Of a DNA stretch of 60,688 bases, positions 17,552-28,868 are shown piece by piece. This DNA comes from Sporichthyaceae bacterium (GTDB lineage: Bacteria; Actinomycetota; Actinomycetes; Sporichthyales; Sporichthyaceae). The position numbers and the translations under genes are program-made. The number at the start of each line of letters is the position of its first letter. Positions within the stretch are counted from its first letter, which is position 1. The DNA is taken from positions 1 through 60,688 of the forward strand of contig DASXPS010000194.1 of NCBI GenBank assembly GCA_036493475.1, read 5' to 3'. The notes beneath the pieces are model-generated. The model worked only from the letters and a program-made list of their open reading frames with translations, was not told the origin of the DNA and searched no databases.

Positions 17552-19268
17552 GGTCTCGGCTCCGCGGCGGGTGTCCGTGGCGTTGCTCGCCGTGGGGCTG
17601 CTGACCGGCTGCGCGCAGATTCCGTCCTCGGGCAGCCCGTCGAGCAGTGGCAGCGTCCGGCAGGTCGACCAAGCGGCCGCGCGCAACCCGGTGGTGCGGG
17701 TGTTCGCGGAAGGGCCGCACGACGGGGACAGCGTGTACTCGATCGTGTCCGGGTTCCTGGAGGCCTCCAGCACGGTCGAGGACGACGTCAGCACCGCGCG
17801 GAAGTACCTCACCGATTCGGCCTCCGCGCGGTGGCGGCCGGACGTGGGCGTCACCGTCTACGACCACACCGCGGTGCGCATCGCCGCGAAGTCCACCGAC
17901 CGGCTGCAGTTCACCGCGCCCGCGGAGGGCACGGTGGACGACCAGGGCGTGTACCTGGCCGCTTTACCCGGCAAGCAGGCGGTGGCCGACTTCGACCTGG
18001 TCAAGGTCGACGGCAACTGGCGCATCGACGACGTGCCCGCCGGGTTGTTCATCTCCAAGCAGGACTTTGACCGGGAGTACGCCGGGCAGGACATGTACTT
18101 CCTGGCCGGCGGCGGGCATTCCCCGGTGCTGGTGCCGGACCCGATCTACCTGCGCCGGGTGACCGGGCTGCCGACCGCATTGGTGAATGCGCTGCTGGCC
18201 GGACCCACGCGCTGGCTGAAGCCCGCGGTGAGCAGTGCGCTGCCCGACCACGCGGCCCTGGCCGGCCCGGTGGACGTGGTCTCCGGGGTGGCCTATGTGC
18301 GGCTGACCGCCGACTCGGTGCCCGCGAACAGCGTGGCCCGGGACACCCTGCTCGGCCAGATCGTGCTCACCCTCACCGAGGACCCGGACATCACCGCGGT
18401 CGAGGTGACTGCCGGGGACAGTCCGGTGACCCTGGGCGGGCGCGGCTCGACCCGCTTGGCCCGCTCCGACGTGGCGATCTTCTCCCCCGCCGATCTGCGC
18501 CCGCCCGGCCCGTCCGCGTACTACCTGCGCGACGGGGTGTCCTACATGGTGGGTCCGCCGGGCGCGCAGGGCCCGTTCGCGCCGTCCACCAAGCTCGCCG
18601 AGATCGCGGTCGCGCCGGGAGGCAACCTGTTGGCGGGCATCGCCAAGGACCGTAAGACGTTGTCGACCGCGCCAGGTGATCAGCCCTCGCACCTGACCGT
18701 GCGGTTGAAGGGCGACGACCTGCGCTCGGCCTCGTTCGACCAGGACGGCAATCTGTGGGTGCTGGACGGCGCCTCGCCGGACACCGTGTTGCGGCGTATC
18801 TCGGCCGAGGGTGACGCGGTTGCGGTGTCCCTCGGCGGATTCGTGGCCCGGCAGATCATGCGCCTGCGGGTGTCCTCGGACGGCACCCGGGTGGCGATGG
18901 TGTTGGACACCGTGGAGGGCTCCCAGGTCTATCTGGGGCTGGCCACCGGCACCGGGTCAGACCTGGCGGTGGGCTCGCTGCGCCGGCTGGGATTCCCGCT
19001 GTCCGACCCGGTGGACATCGGCTGGGCCGACCCGGACCGGTTGGTGGTGCTGGCCGCGGAGAAGAACGCCGCGCCGCAACCGTTCGCGCTGTCCATGGGC
19101 GGCGTCGTCTCCGATGTGGCCCCGTCACTGGCGGACATCTCCGGCCTGGCCGTCGCCCCCAACCAGGCGATCATCGCCACCACCAGCAAGAAGGTGGTCT
19201 ATCGGCTGCGCCCGGGTGGCGGTTGGTTCCGGGTCGGTACCGGGATCGCGGCGACCTACCCCGGCTGA
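17544..19268 (+). CDS. lpqB: Lipoprotein LpqB (MtrB-associated, GerMN and beta-propeller)
   Basis: A 574-residue lipoprotein with signal peptide ending LLTGC, an N-terminal LpqB domain (STVEDDVSTARKYLT), a GerMN/sporulation-type domain near residues 190-310 and a C-terminal beta-propeller region with repeated strands. LpqB binds the outer part of MtrB and modulates the kinase in mycobacteria. The ATG at 17544 lies within the end of mtrB. Length and domain order are as usual for the family. Confidence 0.95.
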   Translation: MREVSAPRRVSVALLAVGLLTGCAQIPSSGSPSSSGSVRQVDQAAARNPVVRVFAEGPHDGDSVYSIVSGFLEASSTVEDDVSTARKYLTDSASARWRPDVGVTVYDHTAVRIAAKSTDRLQFTAPAEGTVDDQGVYLAALPGKQAVADFDLVKVDGNWRIDDVPAGLFISKQDFDREYAGQDMYFLAGGGHSPVLVPDPIYLRRVTGLPTALVNALLAGPTRWLKPAVSSALPDHAALAGPVDVVSGVAYVRLTADSVPANSVARDTLLGQIVLTLTEDPDITAVEVTAGDSPVTLGGRGSTRLARSDVAIFSPADLRPPGPSAYYLRDGVSYMVGPPGAQGPFAPSTKLAEIAVAPGGNLLAGIAKDRKTLSTAPGDQPSHLTVRLKGDDLRSASFDQDGNLWVLDGASPDTVLRRISAEGDAVAVSLGGFVARQIMRLRVSSDGTRVAMVLDTVEGSQVYLGLATGTGSDLAVGSLRRLGFPLSDPVDIGWADPDRLVVLAAEKNAAPQPFALSMGGVVSDVAPSLADISGLAVAPNQAIIATTSKKVVYRLRPGGGWFRVGTGIAATYPG

Positions 19269-19336
19269 CAACCCAGGTTGTGCACAGCCCGCGCGATGCG
19301 CTGCGCGCACCGGCACGTCCGGGGCACGCTGCGCAG

Positions 19337-19987
19337 ATGCTGCGCGCCTGCCTGGATCTGCTGCTGCCTGGCGAATGCGCAGGGTGTGGGGGTCGCGCCG
19401 AGTCCGCGATCTGCGTCGGCTGCCGGGCGCGGTTGGGTCCGCCACGGGTCGCAGCCGGCCCGTCCGGCGTGGCCGTGCTGGCCAGCTGCGCGGACTGGGA
19501 CGGTGAGCTGCGCCGCATGGTGTTGGCCTTCAAGGAACGCGGTCGGGGCGGGCTGGCCGCCCCGCTCGGCGCCGCGCTGGCCGGGGCGGTCGCCGCGCTC
19601 GACCTCGAGCCCGGGGCGTTGAGTCTGGTGCCGGTGCCCAGCCGTCCCGCGGCGCGGCGCGCCCGCGGCCACGATCCGACCGCCCGGTTGGCGGGCTGCG
19701 CTGCGCGAACACTGCGCCGGCGGGGCCGGATGGTCCACCTGGCCCCGGTGCTGACGCACATTCGGGACGTGCGCGACCAGACCGGTCTGACCGCAGTGGC
19801 GCGTCGGGCCAACCTCGCCGGGGCCATGCAGGCCGGGCGGTTCGGCGCGCTGCCCAGCCGGGTGGTGCTGCTGGATGACGTGTGTACGACCGGCGCGACA
19901 CTGTCCGAGGCCGCCCGGGCACTGCGTGCGGTCGGCGCCCACCCGATCGGGGCGGTTGTGCTCGGTTTCGCCCGGCCGCCTCGATGA
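19337..19987 (+). CDS. ComF family phosphoribosyltransferase-like protein
   Basis: The 216-residue product starts with a four-Cys zinc-finger-like part (CAGC and CVGC, Cys14/17/26/29) and ends with a PRTase fold: the YKERGR-type strand appears as VLAFKERGRGGLA, then LVPVPSRPAARRARGHDPT, the RDQTGLTAVAR element, and the PRPP loop VVLLDDVCTTGAT. ComF proteins are related to DNA uptake in some firmicutes; in actinobacteria the role is unproven. The gene commonly sits between lpqB and hpf. A GC-rich hairpin (near 20000-20018) just after the stop may end transcription before the raiA RNA. Confidence 0.9.
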   Translation: MLRACLDLLLPGECAGCGGRAESAICVGCRARLGPPRVAAGPSGVAVLASCADWDGELRRMVLAFKERGRGGLAAPLGAALAGAVAALDLEPGALSLVPVPSRPAARRARGHDPTARLAGCAARTLRRRGRMVHLAPVLTHIRDVRDQTGLTAVARRANLAGAMQAGRFGALPSRVVLLDDVCTTGATLSEAARALRAVGAHPIGAVVLGFARPPR

Positions 19988-20029
19988 AATCTGAGAACTC
20001 CGGCCCTGGCCGGGAGCGCTGTGACGCAT

Positions 20030-20035
20030 TAACGT
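20030..20035 (+). promoter_or_regulatory. Promoter -10 box of the raiA RNA and hpf transcript
   Basis: TAACGT fits TANNNT and ends 6 nt before A20042. That base also opens the 5' strand of a 15-bp helix, so the RNA would begin exactly with its closing stem. No clear -35 box is seen. An ATG at 20042 is present but is not believed to start a protein. Confidence 0.55.
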
Positions 20036-20040
20036 CGCCA

Positions 20041-20293
20041 CATGGCACCTGCCCGGGTCCGTGGTTGCGCCGGGGCTCCGCCCTGGCAAGCCGATGCCAG
20101 CCGCAGGCGAAACGGCCCACGTAAGGCGACTTCTCGTCGTCCGATCACGGTGCGGTTTAGAAGTAAGTCCTGCCCCGCCGGTGGTCCCGATGGCCACCGA
20201 ATCGGGAGAAGGGCGTCAGTGGCGCACAGCGCTGCGAATCCCTCAGCAGGCGAATGTGGGGTAGAAGGCCAGGTCGGCCGGGTAGGTGTCATG
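20041..20293 (+). ncRNA. raiA-type structured RNA upstream of hpf
   Basis: A 253-nt element with paired ends: CATGGCACCTGCCCG (20041-20055) pairs with CGGGTAGGTGTCATG (20279-20293) over 15 positions, two of them G-U. Inside are strong hairpins such as GCCGGGGC/GCCCTGGC (about 20070-20088) and CGGTGG/CCACCG (about 20179-20199). The raiA RNA motif is a known large RNA class of firmicutes and actinobacteria found mainly upstream of raiA (hpf), and this candidate has the right position and size. The conserved core was not checked against a covariance model. The 75 nt between this RNA and hpf hold a small hairpin and the ribosome binding site. The protein frame that overlaps it has an arginine-rich composition unlike a real product. 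Confidence 0.7.
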
Positions 20294-20368
20294 CCAAAGC
20301 CCAACAGCCATCCTGACGGCACATCAGATGACTGAACGGCAGATCCGCCCTCATCAGGGAGGAAACGC

Positions 20369-20989
20369 GTGGAGATAGTCGTCAAGGGTCGCCGCACCGA
20401 GGTGACCGACCGGTTCCGGCAGCACGCCACGGAGAAGTTGGCGAAGCTGGAGAAGTGGGACGGAAAGATCATCAGCCTGGACGTCGAGGTCTGCCGGGAA
20501 CGTAACCCGCGGCAGTCCGACGTGTGTGACCGCATCGAACTCACCTGCCGCACTCGGGGTCCGGTGATCCGGGCCGAGGCGGCCGCCGCAGATCCCTACG
20601 CGGCCCTGGACCTCGCATGCAGCAAGCTGGAGGTCCGGCTGCGCAAGTCCGCGGACCGTCGCCGCGTGCACCACGGGGCGCGCACGCCGGTTTCGGTGGC
20701 CGCGGCCACCGGTCAGTTCGCCGCACCCCCGGCGCGCAACGGTCACGCCGTGGCGACGGGGGCGCTGAGCGAGGAATGGTCCGACATGTCCCAAACGTCG
20801 GCCGATGGGCCGTTTGTCGTGCGCGAGAAGACGCACCGGGCGCAGCCGATGACGCTCGATCAGGCGCTCTATGAGATGGAGCTGGTCGGGCACGACTTCT
20901 ACCTGTTCATGGACTCCGACTCCGGCTGCCCGGGTGTGGTGTACCGCAGACACGGGTACGACTATGGGGTGATTCGGCTGAGCAGCTGA
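20369..20989 (+). CDS. hpf: Ribosome hibernation promoting factor, long form
   Basis: A 206-residue HPF/RaiA protein: N-terminal S30AE domain (EIVVKGRRTEVTDRFRQHATEKLAKLEKWD) that binds the decoding region of idle 30S subunits, and a C-terminal dimerisation domain (PMTLDQALYEMELVGHDFYLF ... GVVYRRHGYDYGVIRL) that pairs two ribosomes into 100S particles. The GTG at 20369 is preceded by a strong AGGGAGGAAA ribosome binding site. It follows a raiA-type RNA, and a 10-bp hairpin plus outer stem terminates the unit. Confidence 0.95.
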   Translation: MEIVVKGRRTEVTDRFRQHATEKLAKLEKWDGKIISLDVEVCRERNPRQSDVCDRIELTCRTRGPVIRAEAAAADPYAALDLACSKLEVRLRKSADRRRVHHGARTPVSVAAATGQFAAPPARNGHAVATGALSEEWSDMSQTSADGPFVVREKTHRAQPMTLDQALYEMELVGHDFYLFMDSDSGCPGVVYRRHGYDYGVIRLSS

Positions 20990-20996
20990 CCCTGCG

Positions 20997-21043
20997 TCGA
21001 TCGCGCCGCCGGATCACCCGTTGGGGAACCGGCGGCGCATCGA
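20997..21043 (+). terminator. Terminator of hpf
   Basis: GCGCCGCCGG (21003-21012) pairs perfectly with CCGGCGGCGC (21029-21038), and TCGAT/ATCGA extends the stem on the outside across a one-base bulge. It begins 7 nt after the hpf stop and is followed by TTT. Confidence 0.75.
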
Positions 21044-21085
21044 TTTCGGGGACCGCGGCCCGCGCGGCGGGTTAGCTTGGACCCC

Positions 21086-21796
21086 ATGAGCGAGAACGGT
21101 TCCGAGGCCATCCCGCGCCAGGGGCGGCCGCTATCGGAGCCGATCCGGGTCCTGGTCGCCGATGACCACGTGCTGTTCCGCCGTGGCCTGGAGATGGTGC
21201 TGGCCCAGGAGGCCGACCTGGAATTGATCGGCGAGGCGGCCGACGGGGCGGAGGCGGTGACGGCCGCGGCCGACCTGCTGCCCGATGTGGTGCTGCTGGA
21301 TGTGCGGATGCCCCGACTGTCCGGCATCGAGGCCGCCGCGGCGATCAAGGAGGTCGCGCCCGTCGCGAAGATCATCATGTTGACGATCAGCGACGAGGAG
21401 ACCGACCTGTTGGCCGCCATCAAGGCCGGCGCCAACGGCTACCTGCTCAAGGAGATCTCCATCGAGGAAGTGGCCGACGGCATCCGTGCGGTGCACAGCG
21501 GCCAATCCCTGATCAGTCCGGCGATGGCGTCGAAACTGCTGACCGAGTTCGCCGCGTTGGTGAACAAACAGCCCAGCCGGAACCGGGTACCCGCGCCGGT
21601 GCTCACCGACCGCGAGCTCCAAGTGCTGCGCCAGGTGGCCCGCGGCCGGAACAACCGGGAGATCGCCGCCGACCTGTTCATCAGCGAGAACACCGTTAAG
21701 AACCACGTGCGCAACATTCTGGAGAAGCTGCAGCTGCACTCCAGGATGGAGGCGGTGTTTTACGCCGTGCGGGAGAAACTGCTCGATATTGGTTAG
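21086..21796 (+). CDS. NarL/LuxR family response regulator
   Basis: A 236-residue two-component regulator: receiver domain with VADDHVLFRRG, phosphoacceptor Asp72 (VLLDVRMPRLSG), conserved Thr and Lys (NGYLLKE), and a C-terminal LuxR helix-turn-helix with LTDRELQVLRQVARGRNNREIAADLFISENTVKNH. It resembles the actinobacterial MadR/DevR-like orphan regulators; no histidine kinase is adjacent. TAGCTT at 21073-21078 lies 7 nt before the ATG, suggesting a leaderless start; a TTG 9 nt upstream is less likely. The stop shares TTAG with the stop of the convergent DUF2505 gene. Confidence 0.93.
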   Translation: MSENGSEAIPRQGRPLSEPIRVLVADDHVLFRRGLEMVLAQEADLELIGEAADGAEAVTAAADLLPDVVLLDVRMPRLSGIEAAAAIKEVAPVAKIIMLTISDEETDLLAAIKAGANGYLLKEISIEEVADGIRAVHSGQSLISPAMASKLLTEFAALVNKQPSRNRVPAPVLTDRELQVLRQVARGRNNREIAADLFISENTVKNHVRNILEKLQLHSRMEAVFYAVREKLLDIG

Positions 21797-22287
21797 CGCT
21801 CGGCGAGCCAGGTCTGGCCGAGTTGGGCGTCCTTGTTGAGCAGCCTGTCGAGCATCCCGGCGATGTAGCTCTCCACTTTCCCGCCGATCAGCGGCACCCT
21901 CACCTTGATCTCGGCGTCCAGGTCCACCGTGGTCTTGCCGCCGTCCTCGAACAGATGCAGCGTGCCGTTCACTCCGCCCGGCTGACCCTTGATCTCGACG
22001 ATCAACGATCCGGTGCGGTCACTTGCTCCGTCGCCATCGGCCCACGTCTGCGATTCCAGGATGGTGATGTTGTTCCCGACCAACGCCTTGATGAACGAGG
22101 GCGGGTCGATCTGCAGCGTCCGGGACAACGAGATCTTCGCGCCGTCGCCGGGGCCGGGGGTCACCGAGGAATCCGCGGCCACCGGGCGACCCCACTGGGC
22201 GCGGCGCTCCTGGAACGCCGGGTCGACGAGCATCGAATAGACGGCGGGGCTCGGGGCGTCGTACGTCATCGTGTGCGAGTAGCGCAT
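21793..22287 (-). CDS. DUF2505 family protein
   Basis: A 164-residue protein with the DUF2505 pattern: MRYSHTMTYDAPSPAVYSMLVDPAFQERR at the start, a long beta-rich middle and a C-terminal amphipathic helix (GKVESYIAGMLDRLLNKDAQLGQTWL). The fold is START/SRPBCC-like with a hydrophobic pocket, and the family is mainly actinobacterial and of unknown role. The gene is followed on the same strand by nothing, since it converges on the response regulator, and starts 16 nt after the YcaQ-like gene's stop, so the two may be co-transcribed. Confidence 0.85.
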   Translation of the reverse strand: MRYSHTMTYDAPSPAVYSMLVDPAFQERRAQWGRPVAADSSVTPGPGDGAKISLSRTLQIDPPSFIKALVGNNITILESQTWADGDGASDRTGSLIVEIKGQPGGVNGTLHLFEDGGKTTVDLDAEIKVRVPLIGGKVESYIAGMLDRLLNKDAQLGQTWLAER

Positions 22288-22302
22288 CCGCAGATTCTGC
22301 CC

Positions 22303-23472
22303 TCAACCGACCAGGGCGTCGCTCAGCGGCCCGGCCAGTTCCGCCGGTGACACCCTGTTCAGACGCACCTCGCAGCAGCCGACCCACGTCGCGGCCTCCC
22401 GCAGGGCTGCCGCCATCGGGACGACCGCGGCGGCGGCGTCCAACGACACCGTTTGCGCGACGAGCGTTTGCCCGTCGCGTTTCGGGTCCACCCGCCCGCG
22501 CAACCGGCCGCCGGTGAGCAGCGGCATGGCGAAGTACCCGTGCTCGCGCCGGGCGGCAGGCTTGTAGGCCTCCAGCGCATGGCTGAACCCGAACACCCGC
22601 CGGGTGCGCGCGCGGTCCCAGATCAGCGAGTCGAACGGGGACAGCAGCGTGGTCCGGTGCCGACCGCGCGTCCCGAGTGTGGCCAGCGCCGCCGGGTCGG
22701 CCCAGGCGTCGTCCTTCCAACCGGCCACCCGCACCGGTACCAAGCCGGTGTCCGGCAGCGCCGCGGCGACCCGGGCCCGGCTGATCCGCGGGTAGTCGGC
22801 CAGATCCGCCACCGTGCCCACGGCCAACGCGGCCCCGGCCCGGCTGACCAGCTCGCGGAAACAATCGGCGTCGGACAACGTGTCGGCGGCCTGTACCTCT
22901 GCGGGCAGCGCCCGTTGGGCGAGGTCGTACACCCGCCGCCAGCCCACCCGACGCGTGCACACCACCTCGCCGGTGTCCAGCAGGAACTCGATGGCCACCT
23001 TGTGCGCGCCCCAGGACCACCACACCCCGCCGGTTCGCGCTCCGCCGAGGTCCTTGGTGGTGATCGGGCCGCCGTCCCTCAGCTTGGCGCGGACCTCGGC
23101 GAACACCGAGTCCGCGGGCCGGTCGTGCCAGCGCATGCCCCGCTCGCGGAAGTGCCGGCGGCGGAACGCGTAATACGGCCAGGCCTCCACCGGCAGGATG
23201 CAAGCCGCGTGCGACCAGTACTCCACCGCCGCCCCGGACCAGTACGCCTGCTCGATCGCGGCCCGAGCGACCGGGCCCAGCCGGGCGCAGGGGATCAGCT
23301 CGTGCGAACGGGCGAGCACCGAGATGGTGTCCAGTTGCACCGCACCCAGCCGGTGCAGCATGGCGAGCACGGCCCGTGACCCGCGTCCACGCAGTTCCGA
23401 TCCCAGAAACCCCTGGGCGCGCAGCACGAGGCGGCGCGCGTCATCCGCCGACAGCGCGGTCGGCGCGGGCAC
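22303..23472 (-). CDS. YcaQ/AlkZ-like DNA glycosylase (winged-helix, HTH_42)
   Basis: A 389-residue member of the winged-helix family that includes E. coli YcaQ (AlkX) and Streptomyces AlkZ, which unhook DNA crosslinks by cutting glycosidic bonds. The catalytic Q-hydrophobic-D motif is visible as AVQLDTISVLARSH (Gln46, Asp48). Further family blocks are EYWSHAACILPVEAWPYYAFRR, LLSPFDSLIWDRART and FGFSHALEAYKP ... GYFAMPLL. The frame is open farther upstream, but GTG at 23472 gives the usual N-terminus and lies 8 nt after the small HGxxPAAW-type gene. Confidence 0.9.
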   Translation of the reverse strand: MPAPTALSADDARRLVLRAQGFLGSELRGRGSRAVLAMLHRLGAVQLDTISVLARSHELIPCARLGPVARAAIEQAYWSGAAVEYWSHAACILPVEAWPYYAFRRRHFRERGMRWHDRPADSVFAEVRAKLRDGGPITTKDLGGARTGGVWWSWGAHKVAIEFLLDTGEVVCTRRVGWRRVYDLAQRALPAEVQAADTLSDADCFRELVSRAGAALAVGTVADLADYPRISRARVAAALPDTGLVPVRVAGWKDDAWADPAALATLGTRGRHRTTLLSPFDSLIWDRARTRRVFGFSHALEAYKPAARREHGYFAMPLLTGGRLRGRVDPKRDGQTLVAQTVSLDAAAAVVPMAAALREAATWVGCCEVRLNRVSPAELAGPLSDALVG

Positions 23473-23480
23473 CGCGGAAC

Positions 23481-23705
23481 TCAGTGCTCCTCGGTGCTGT
23501 AGTCCTCCATGATCCCGCAAGCCAGGGCGAGGATCCCGCCGACGACGGTCACGGCCACGCCGGTCCAGAACAGCCACCAGGTGGGTGTCAGACACAGACC
23601 CAGCCCCCCGACGGTGAAGCCGACGCAAATGATCAGCACGGCCACCCAGGAAATGGGTCGGCCCTGCGCGCCGTGCCCGCCGCCCGCGTGCGCCTGCTGC
23701 GCCAT
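23481..23705 (-). CDS. Small two-helix membrane protein (HGxxPAAW type)
   Basis: A 74-residue protein with a His/Gly-rich N-terminus, then two membrane helices (WVAVLIICVGFTVGGLGLCL and LFWTGVAVTVVGGILALACGIM). It matches a small actinobacterial family recognised by an N-terminal HGxxPAAW-like motif, here altered to HGAQGRPISW. Its function is not known. It is probably the first gene of a unit with the YcaQ-like glycosylase and the DUF2505 gene. Confidence 0.7.
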   Translation of the reverse strand: MAQQAHAGGGHGAQGRPISWVAVLIICVGFTVGGLGLCLTPTWWLFWTGVAVTVVGGILALACGIMEDYSTEEH

Positions 23706-23747
23706 GACGTTCGCTCCTCGAAGCTGTTCGGTTGATCGCAGCGAACT

Positions 23748-24167
23748 CTACTGAGCTGCCAGAGGATGTCCCGGTTCCGGGTCGGTGTGGTGTCGCACCT
23801 GCTGTGCACCCAGGGCTCCCAGCGCCCACCGGGTCAGCGCGCCCAGCGCCGTTTCGGCGACCTCGCCGGCCGCCTCGGGCAATCCCCACCAGGACAGCGC
23901 CGCCACCCGGTCCGGCAGCGGGTGCAGCACGACCTCACCCAGCAGTCGAGCCGTGGTGATCTCCTGCACCGCGAAGGACAACGCCACCCCCTCCCGCCAC
24001 TCCCGCAACCGTCGGTCGACCGCGTCGAGTTCTTCGCACCCGCGCAGCGCCGCGAGCTCGCCCACCAGGCGCTCCTCCCACGGCCGCAACTGCACCGGAC
24101 CGGCCACGATCTCGATCGGCTCGGGCGGCAGCTCCCAGTCGAAATCGACGCTCGGCCGTTCGATCAC
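23748..24167 (-). CDS. Short GNAT-like acetyltransferase protein
   Basis: A 139-residue protein. The start is set by a very good ribosome binding site, GGAGG 6 nt before GTG 24167. The beginning [12 protein letters not shown] and the middle ALSFAVQE ... [42 protein letters not shown] follow the GNAT pattern up to the strand before the cofactor-binding Asn-Ala region. There the sequence ends quickly with [15 protein letters not shown], lacking the last helix of typical GNATs. It could be a naturally short version or a degenerate enzyme. It is divergent from secA. Confidence 0.65.
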   Translation of the reverse strand: MIERPSVDFDWELPPEPIEIVAGPVQLRPWEERLVGELAALRGCEELDAVDRRLREWREGVALSFAVQEITTARLLGEVVLHPLPDRVAALSWWGLPEAAGEVAETALGALTRWALGALGAQQVRHHTDPEPGHPLAAQ

Positions 24168-24299
24168 TTTCGCCTCCAAACGGGGGCCCACCGGCGGGTG
24201 CAGAACCGTGCGCAGACACGTTGTCCCCCTACGATGAGAGCTACGGCGTGGTGTCGCGCCGTCGCGTTTCGCGTGCCGACCGGCAGGGAGTTCGTCAGC

Positions 24300-27092
<2,793 letters not shown>

Positions 27093-27102
27093 CTCCCCCT
27101 CA

Positions 27103-27150
27103 CAACGTCCGGCTCTCGCCGCGTAAGAACGCTGTCAGAGCCGGACGTTG
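27103..27150. terminator. Bidirectional terminator between secA and the HAD gene
   Basis: A perfect 14-bp stem, CAACGTCCGGCTCT (27103-27116) with its complement at 27137-27150, encloses a 20-nt loop. The right arm overlaps the stop codon of the leftward HAD gene at 27135. It can end transcription from either side. Confidence 0.75.
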
Positions 27151-27821
27151 GCGAGCAGCTCGGCGAGATCGGCGGCGGTCCAGCCGACGAGGCTGTTCGT
27201 CAGGGTGCGGCCCGGGCCGGGCGTCAGCGGCACCACGTGCGGGACGGCCAGGGTGTGCACACCGGCCGCCACCGCGGACGTGACACCCCGTGGGGAGTCC
27301 TCGATCGCGATACAGCGCGCCGGAGAGGCGCCCAGTAATCGAGCGGCCAACAAATAGGGCTCCGGGTTCGGTTTCGGGGCGGCGACCTCGTCGCCGGTGA
27401 CCAGCGCGGCGAAGGTGCCATCCGGCAACCCGTCCAGCACCGCCTCGGCGAACCGCCGCCAGGACATGGTCACCAGGGCGCAGGGCACGCGGCGCGCACG
27501 CAGGTCGGTGAGCAGCTCCTGCGCGCCCGGTCGCCACGGGATGTGCGCGCGCACCCGGGAGACCACGCCGTCCAGCAGCCGGTGGACGATCTCCTCGGCG
27601 GACAGCGGCACACCGCCGTGCTCGGCGATGTACAGGGCGGATTCGATGAGGTCCCCGCCGACCAGCTCGTGGGCGTGCGCGGCGGACCAGGTGCCGCCGT
27701 ATGACTCCACGAGCGCGAACTCGCACTCGATCCAGTACGGCTCGGTGTCGACCAGCGTGCCGTCCATGTCCCACAGCACCCCTGCGGGCAGCGGGTGCGT
27801 GCGGCGGGCATCGGTGGTCAC
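27135..27821 (-). CDS. HAD family phosphatase (beta-phosphoglucomutase-like)
   Basis: A 228-residue HAD-superfamily hydrolase. Motif I is LWDMDGTLVDTEP (two Asp), motif II is CALVTMSWRR, motif III has the Lys in KPNPEPYLLAARLLG, and motif IV is CIAIEDSPRGVTSAVAAG. The small helical cap between motifs I and II belongs to the beta-phosphoglucomutase/phosphatase subgroup. The substrate is a small phosphorylated metabolite that cannot be specified. It lies 28 nt downstream of the Rv3235-like gene on the same strand, so the two may share a transcript. Confidence 0.88.
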   Translation of the reverse strand: MTTDARRTHPLPAGVLWDMDGTLVDTEPYWIECEFALVESYGGTWSAAHAHELVGGDLIESALYIAEHGGVPLSAEEIVHRLLDGVVSRVRAHIPWRPGAQELLTDLRARRVPCALVTMSWRRFAEAVLDGLPDGTFAALVTGDEVAAPKPNPEPYLLAARLLGASPARCIAIEDSPRGVTSAVAAGVHTLAVPHVVPLTPGPGRTLTNSLVGWTAADLAELLANVRL

Positions 27822-27849
27822 GGCCGGACGAGCGTACTGGGGTCAGCCG

Positions 27850-28230
27850 TCAGCCGATCTCCAGCGCCGTGCAGATCCACCGGCCGCGCCTGGCCTCCAT
27901 CCGGAATGCCATGGCCCGCACCCGCTCGCCGCGCAGCACGGTGTTCGCCTCGACCACGTCCGGCGCCACCCGCCGCACGTGCACCCGGTGCGGCGCCGGC
28001 CGCGGGCCCGCATGCGGCCGCCGGGGCCCCGGCATCGGGCGGCGGTGCAGTACCTCGCGCACCTCACGGCTGACGAATGGGGCGAGGGTGCCCGCCGGGC
28101 GTTGCCCGACCAGCGTCTCGGCGACCGCGCGGGCGAACGCGGTCGCCCACGCGTGCGGATGGGTTGGCTCGACCCGCGCGAGGGGGAGCGCGGCGGCCAG
28201 CGGGGCGGCGGGGAGGATCGATGACTGCAC
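27850..28230 (-). CDS. Rv3235-family protein
   Basis: A 126-residue basic protein of the actinobacterial family named after M. tuberculosis Rv3235, usually encoded near secA. The family core is WATAFARAVAETLVGQRPAGTLAPFVSREVREVLHRR followed by a short beta-strand part VHVRRVAPDVVEANTVLRGERVRAMAFRMEARRGRWICTALEIG. It has no signal peptide or membrane helix. The function is unknown; nearness to secA may mean a link to export, but that is inference. Confidence 0.8.
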   Translation of the reverse strand: MQSSILPAAPLAAALPLARVEPTHPHAWATAFARAVAETLVGQRPAGTLAPFVSREVREVLHRRPMPGPRRPHAGPRPAPHRVHVRRVAPDVVEANTVLRGERVRAMAFRMEARRGRWICTALEIG

Positions 28231-28314
28231 GCCCGTTCAGAGCCACGAACGGGCGCGCTGATACGTCCGGATCGCCAACCGACAGAATTGGCTCCGAACG
28301 GATCGGAGGGCGCC

Positions 28315-28806
28315 GTGCGCGTGTACCTGCCGCTCACCTGGGCGGGCCTGGCGGGCGCTGCGCAGCGTGGCGGGCTGCCGCCGGGCACCGGCTTCGCGGT
28401 CACCCCGGCGCTGCGCGAGTGGTACGCGTCGGGTGACGCGGAGGAGTTGGAGTTCGCCGCGATGGGCGACGCCGCGCAGGAGTGCCTGCGACTGCTCGCT
28501 GCCGACCCGACCGTGCCGCGCCGCCGCGTGGTGGTGGCCGCGGACGTCCCCGACCCCGACGTGCTGCCCGCCCCGGACCGACACCCGGCCGTCGTGCTCA
28601 TCGGCGCCGCGGTGCCGATGCGGATCTGGGCCTCGGTGCACGTCGACGACCCGTCCGCCGTCGCTGACGTGACCGCCGCCGCCGAAGCGATCGTGGCCGC
28701 CGATCGCGGCGACGACGACGCGCAGTTCACCGTGGACGGCGCTGCCGACCACGCGCTGCAGTGGTACGCCGTGCAGGAGATCGCGGGGCTGCTCGCCGCG
28801 GGCTGA
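28315..28806 (+). CDS. DUF6912-like actinobacterial protein
   Basis: A 163-residue cytosolic protein. GTG at 28315 follows a GGAGGG ribosome binding site. The start VRVYLPLTWAGLAGAAQRG and the block FAVTPALREWYASGDAEELEFAAM match a conserved actinobacterial family found near secA and prfB-type genes; I recall it as DUF6912, from memory only. The function is unknown. It ends 27 nt before the candidate promoter of the structured RNA at 28869. Confidence 0.7.
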   Translation: MRVYLPLTWAGLAGAAQRGGLPPGTGFAVTPALREWYASGDAEELEFAAMGDAAQECLRLLAADPTVPRRRVVVAADVPDPDVLPAPDRHPAVVLIGAAVPMRIWASVHVDDPSAVADVTAAAEAIVAADRGDDDAQFTVDGAADHALQWYAVQEIAGLLAAG

Positions 28807-28832
28807 GTTCTGCCCGAACGGGGGAACGTGCG

Positions 28833-28861
28833 TTGACCGACCACTGACCCACCGTTAGACC
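28833..28861 (+). promoter_or_regulatory. Candidate promoter of the 28869 RNA
   Basis: TTGACC (28833-28838), a 17-bp spacer and TAGACC (28856-28861) resemble a housekeeping promoter. The expected start near 28868 coincides with the first base of the terminal helix of the RNA candidate. Confidence 0.5.
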
Positions 28862-28868
28862 TGAGAAC

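Noticed and set aside
20042-20335. 97-residue open frame starting 6 nt after a TANNNT box
   Set aside because: The stretch folds as an RNA with 15-bp paired ends, and the peptide is Arg/Ser/Pro-rich without family features. The box is better read as the promoter of the RNA.
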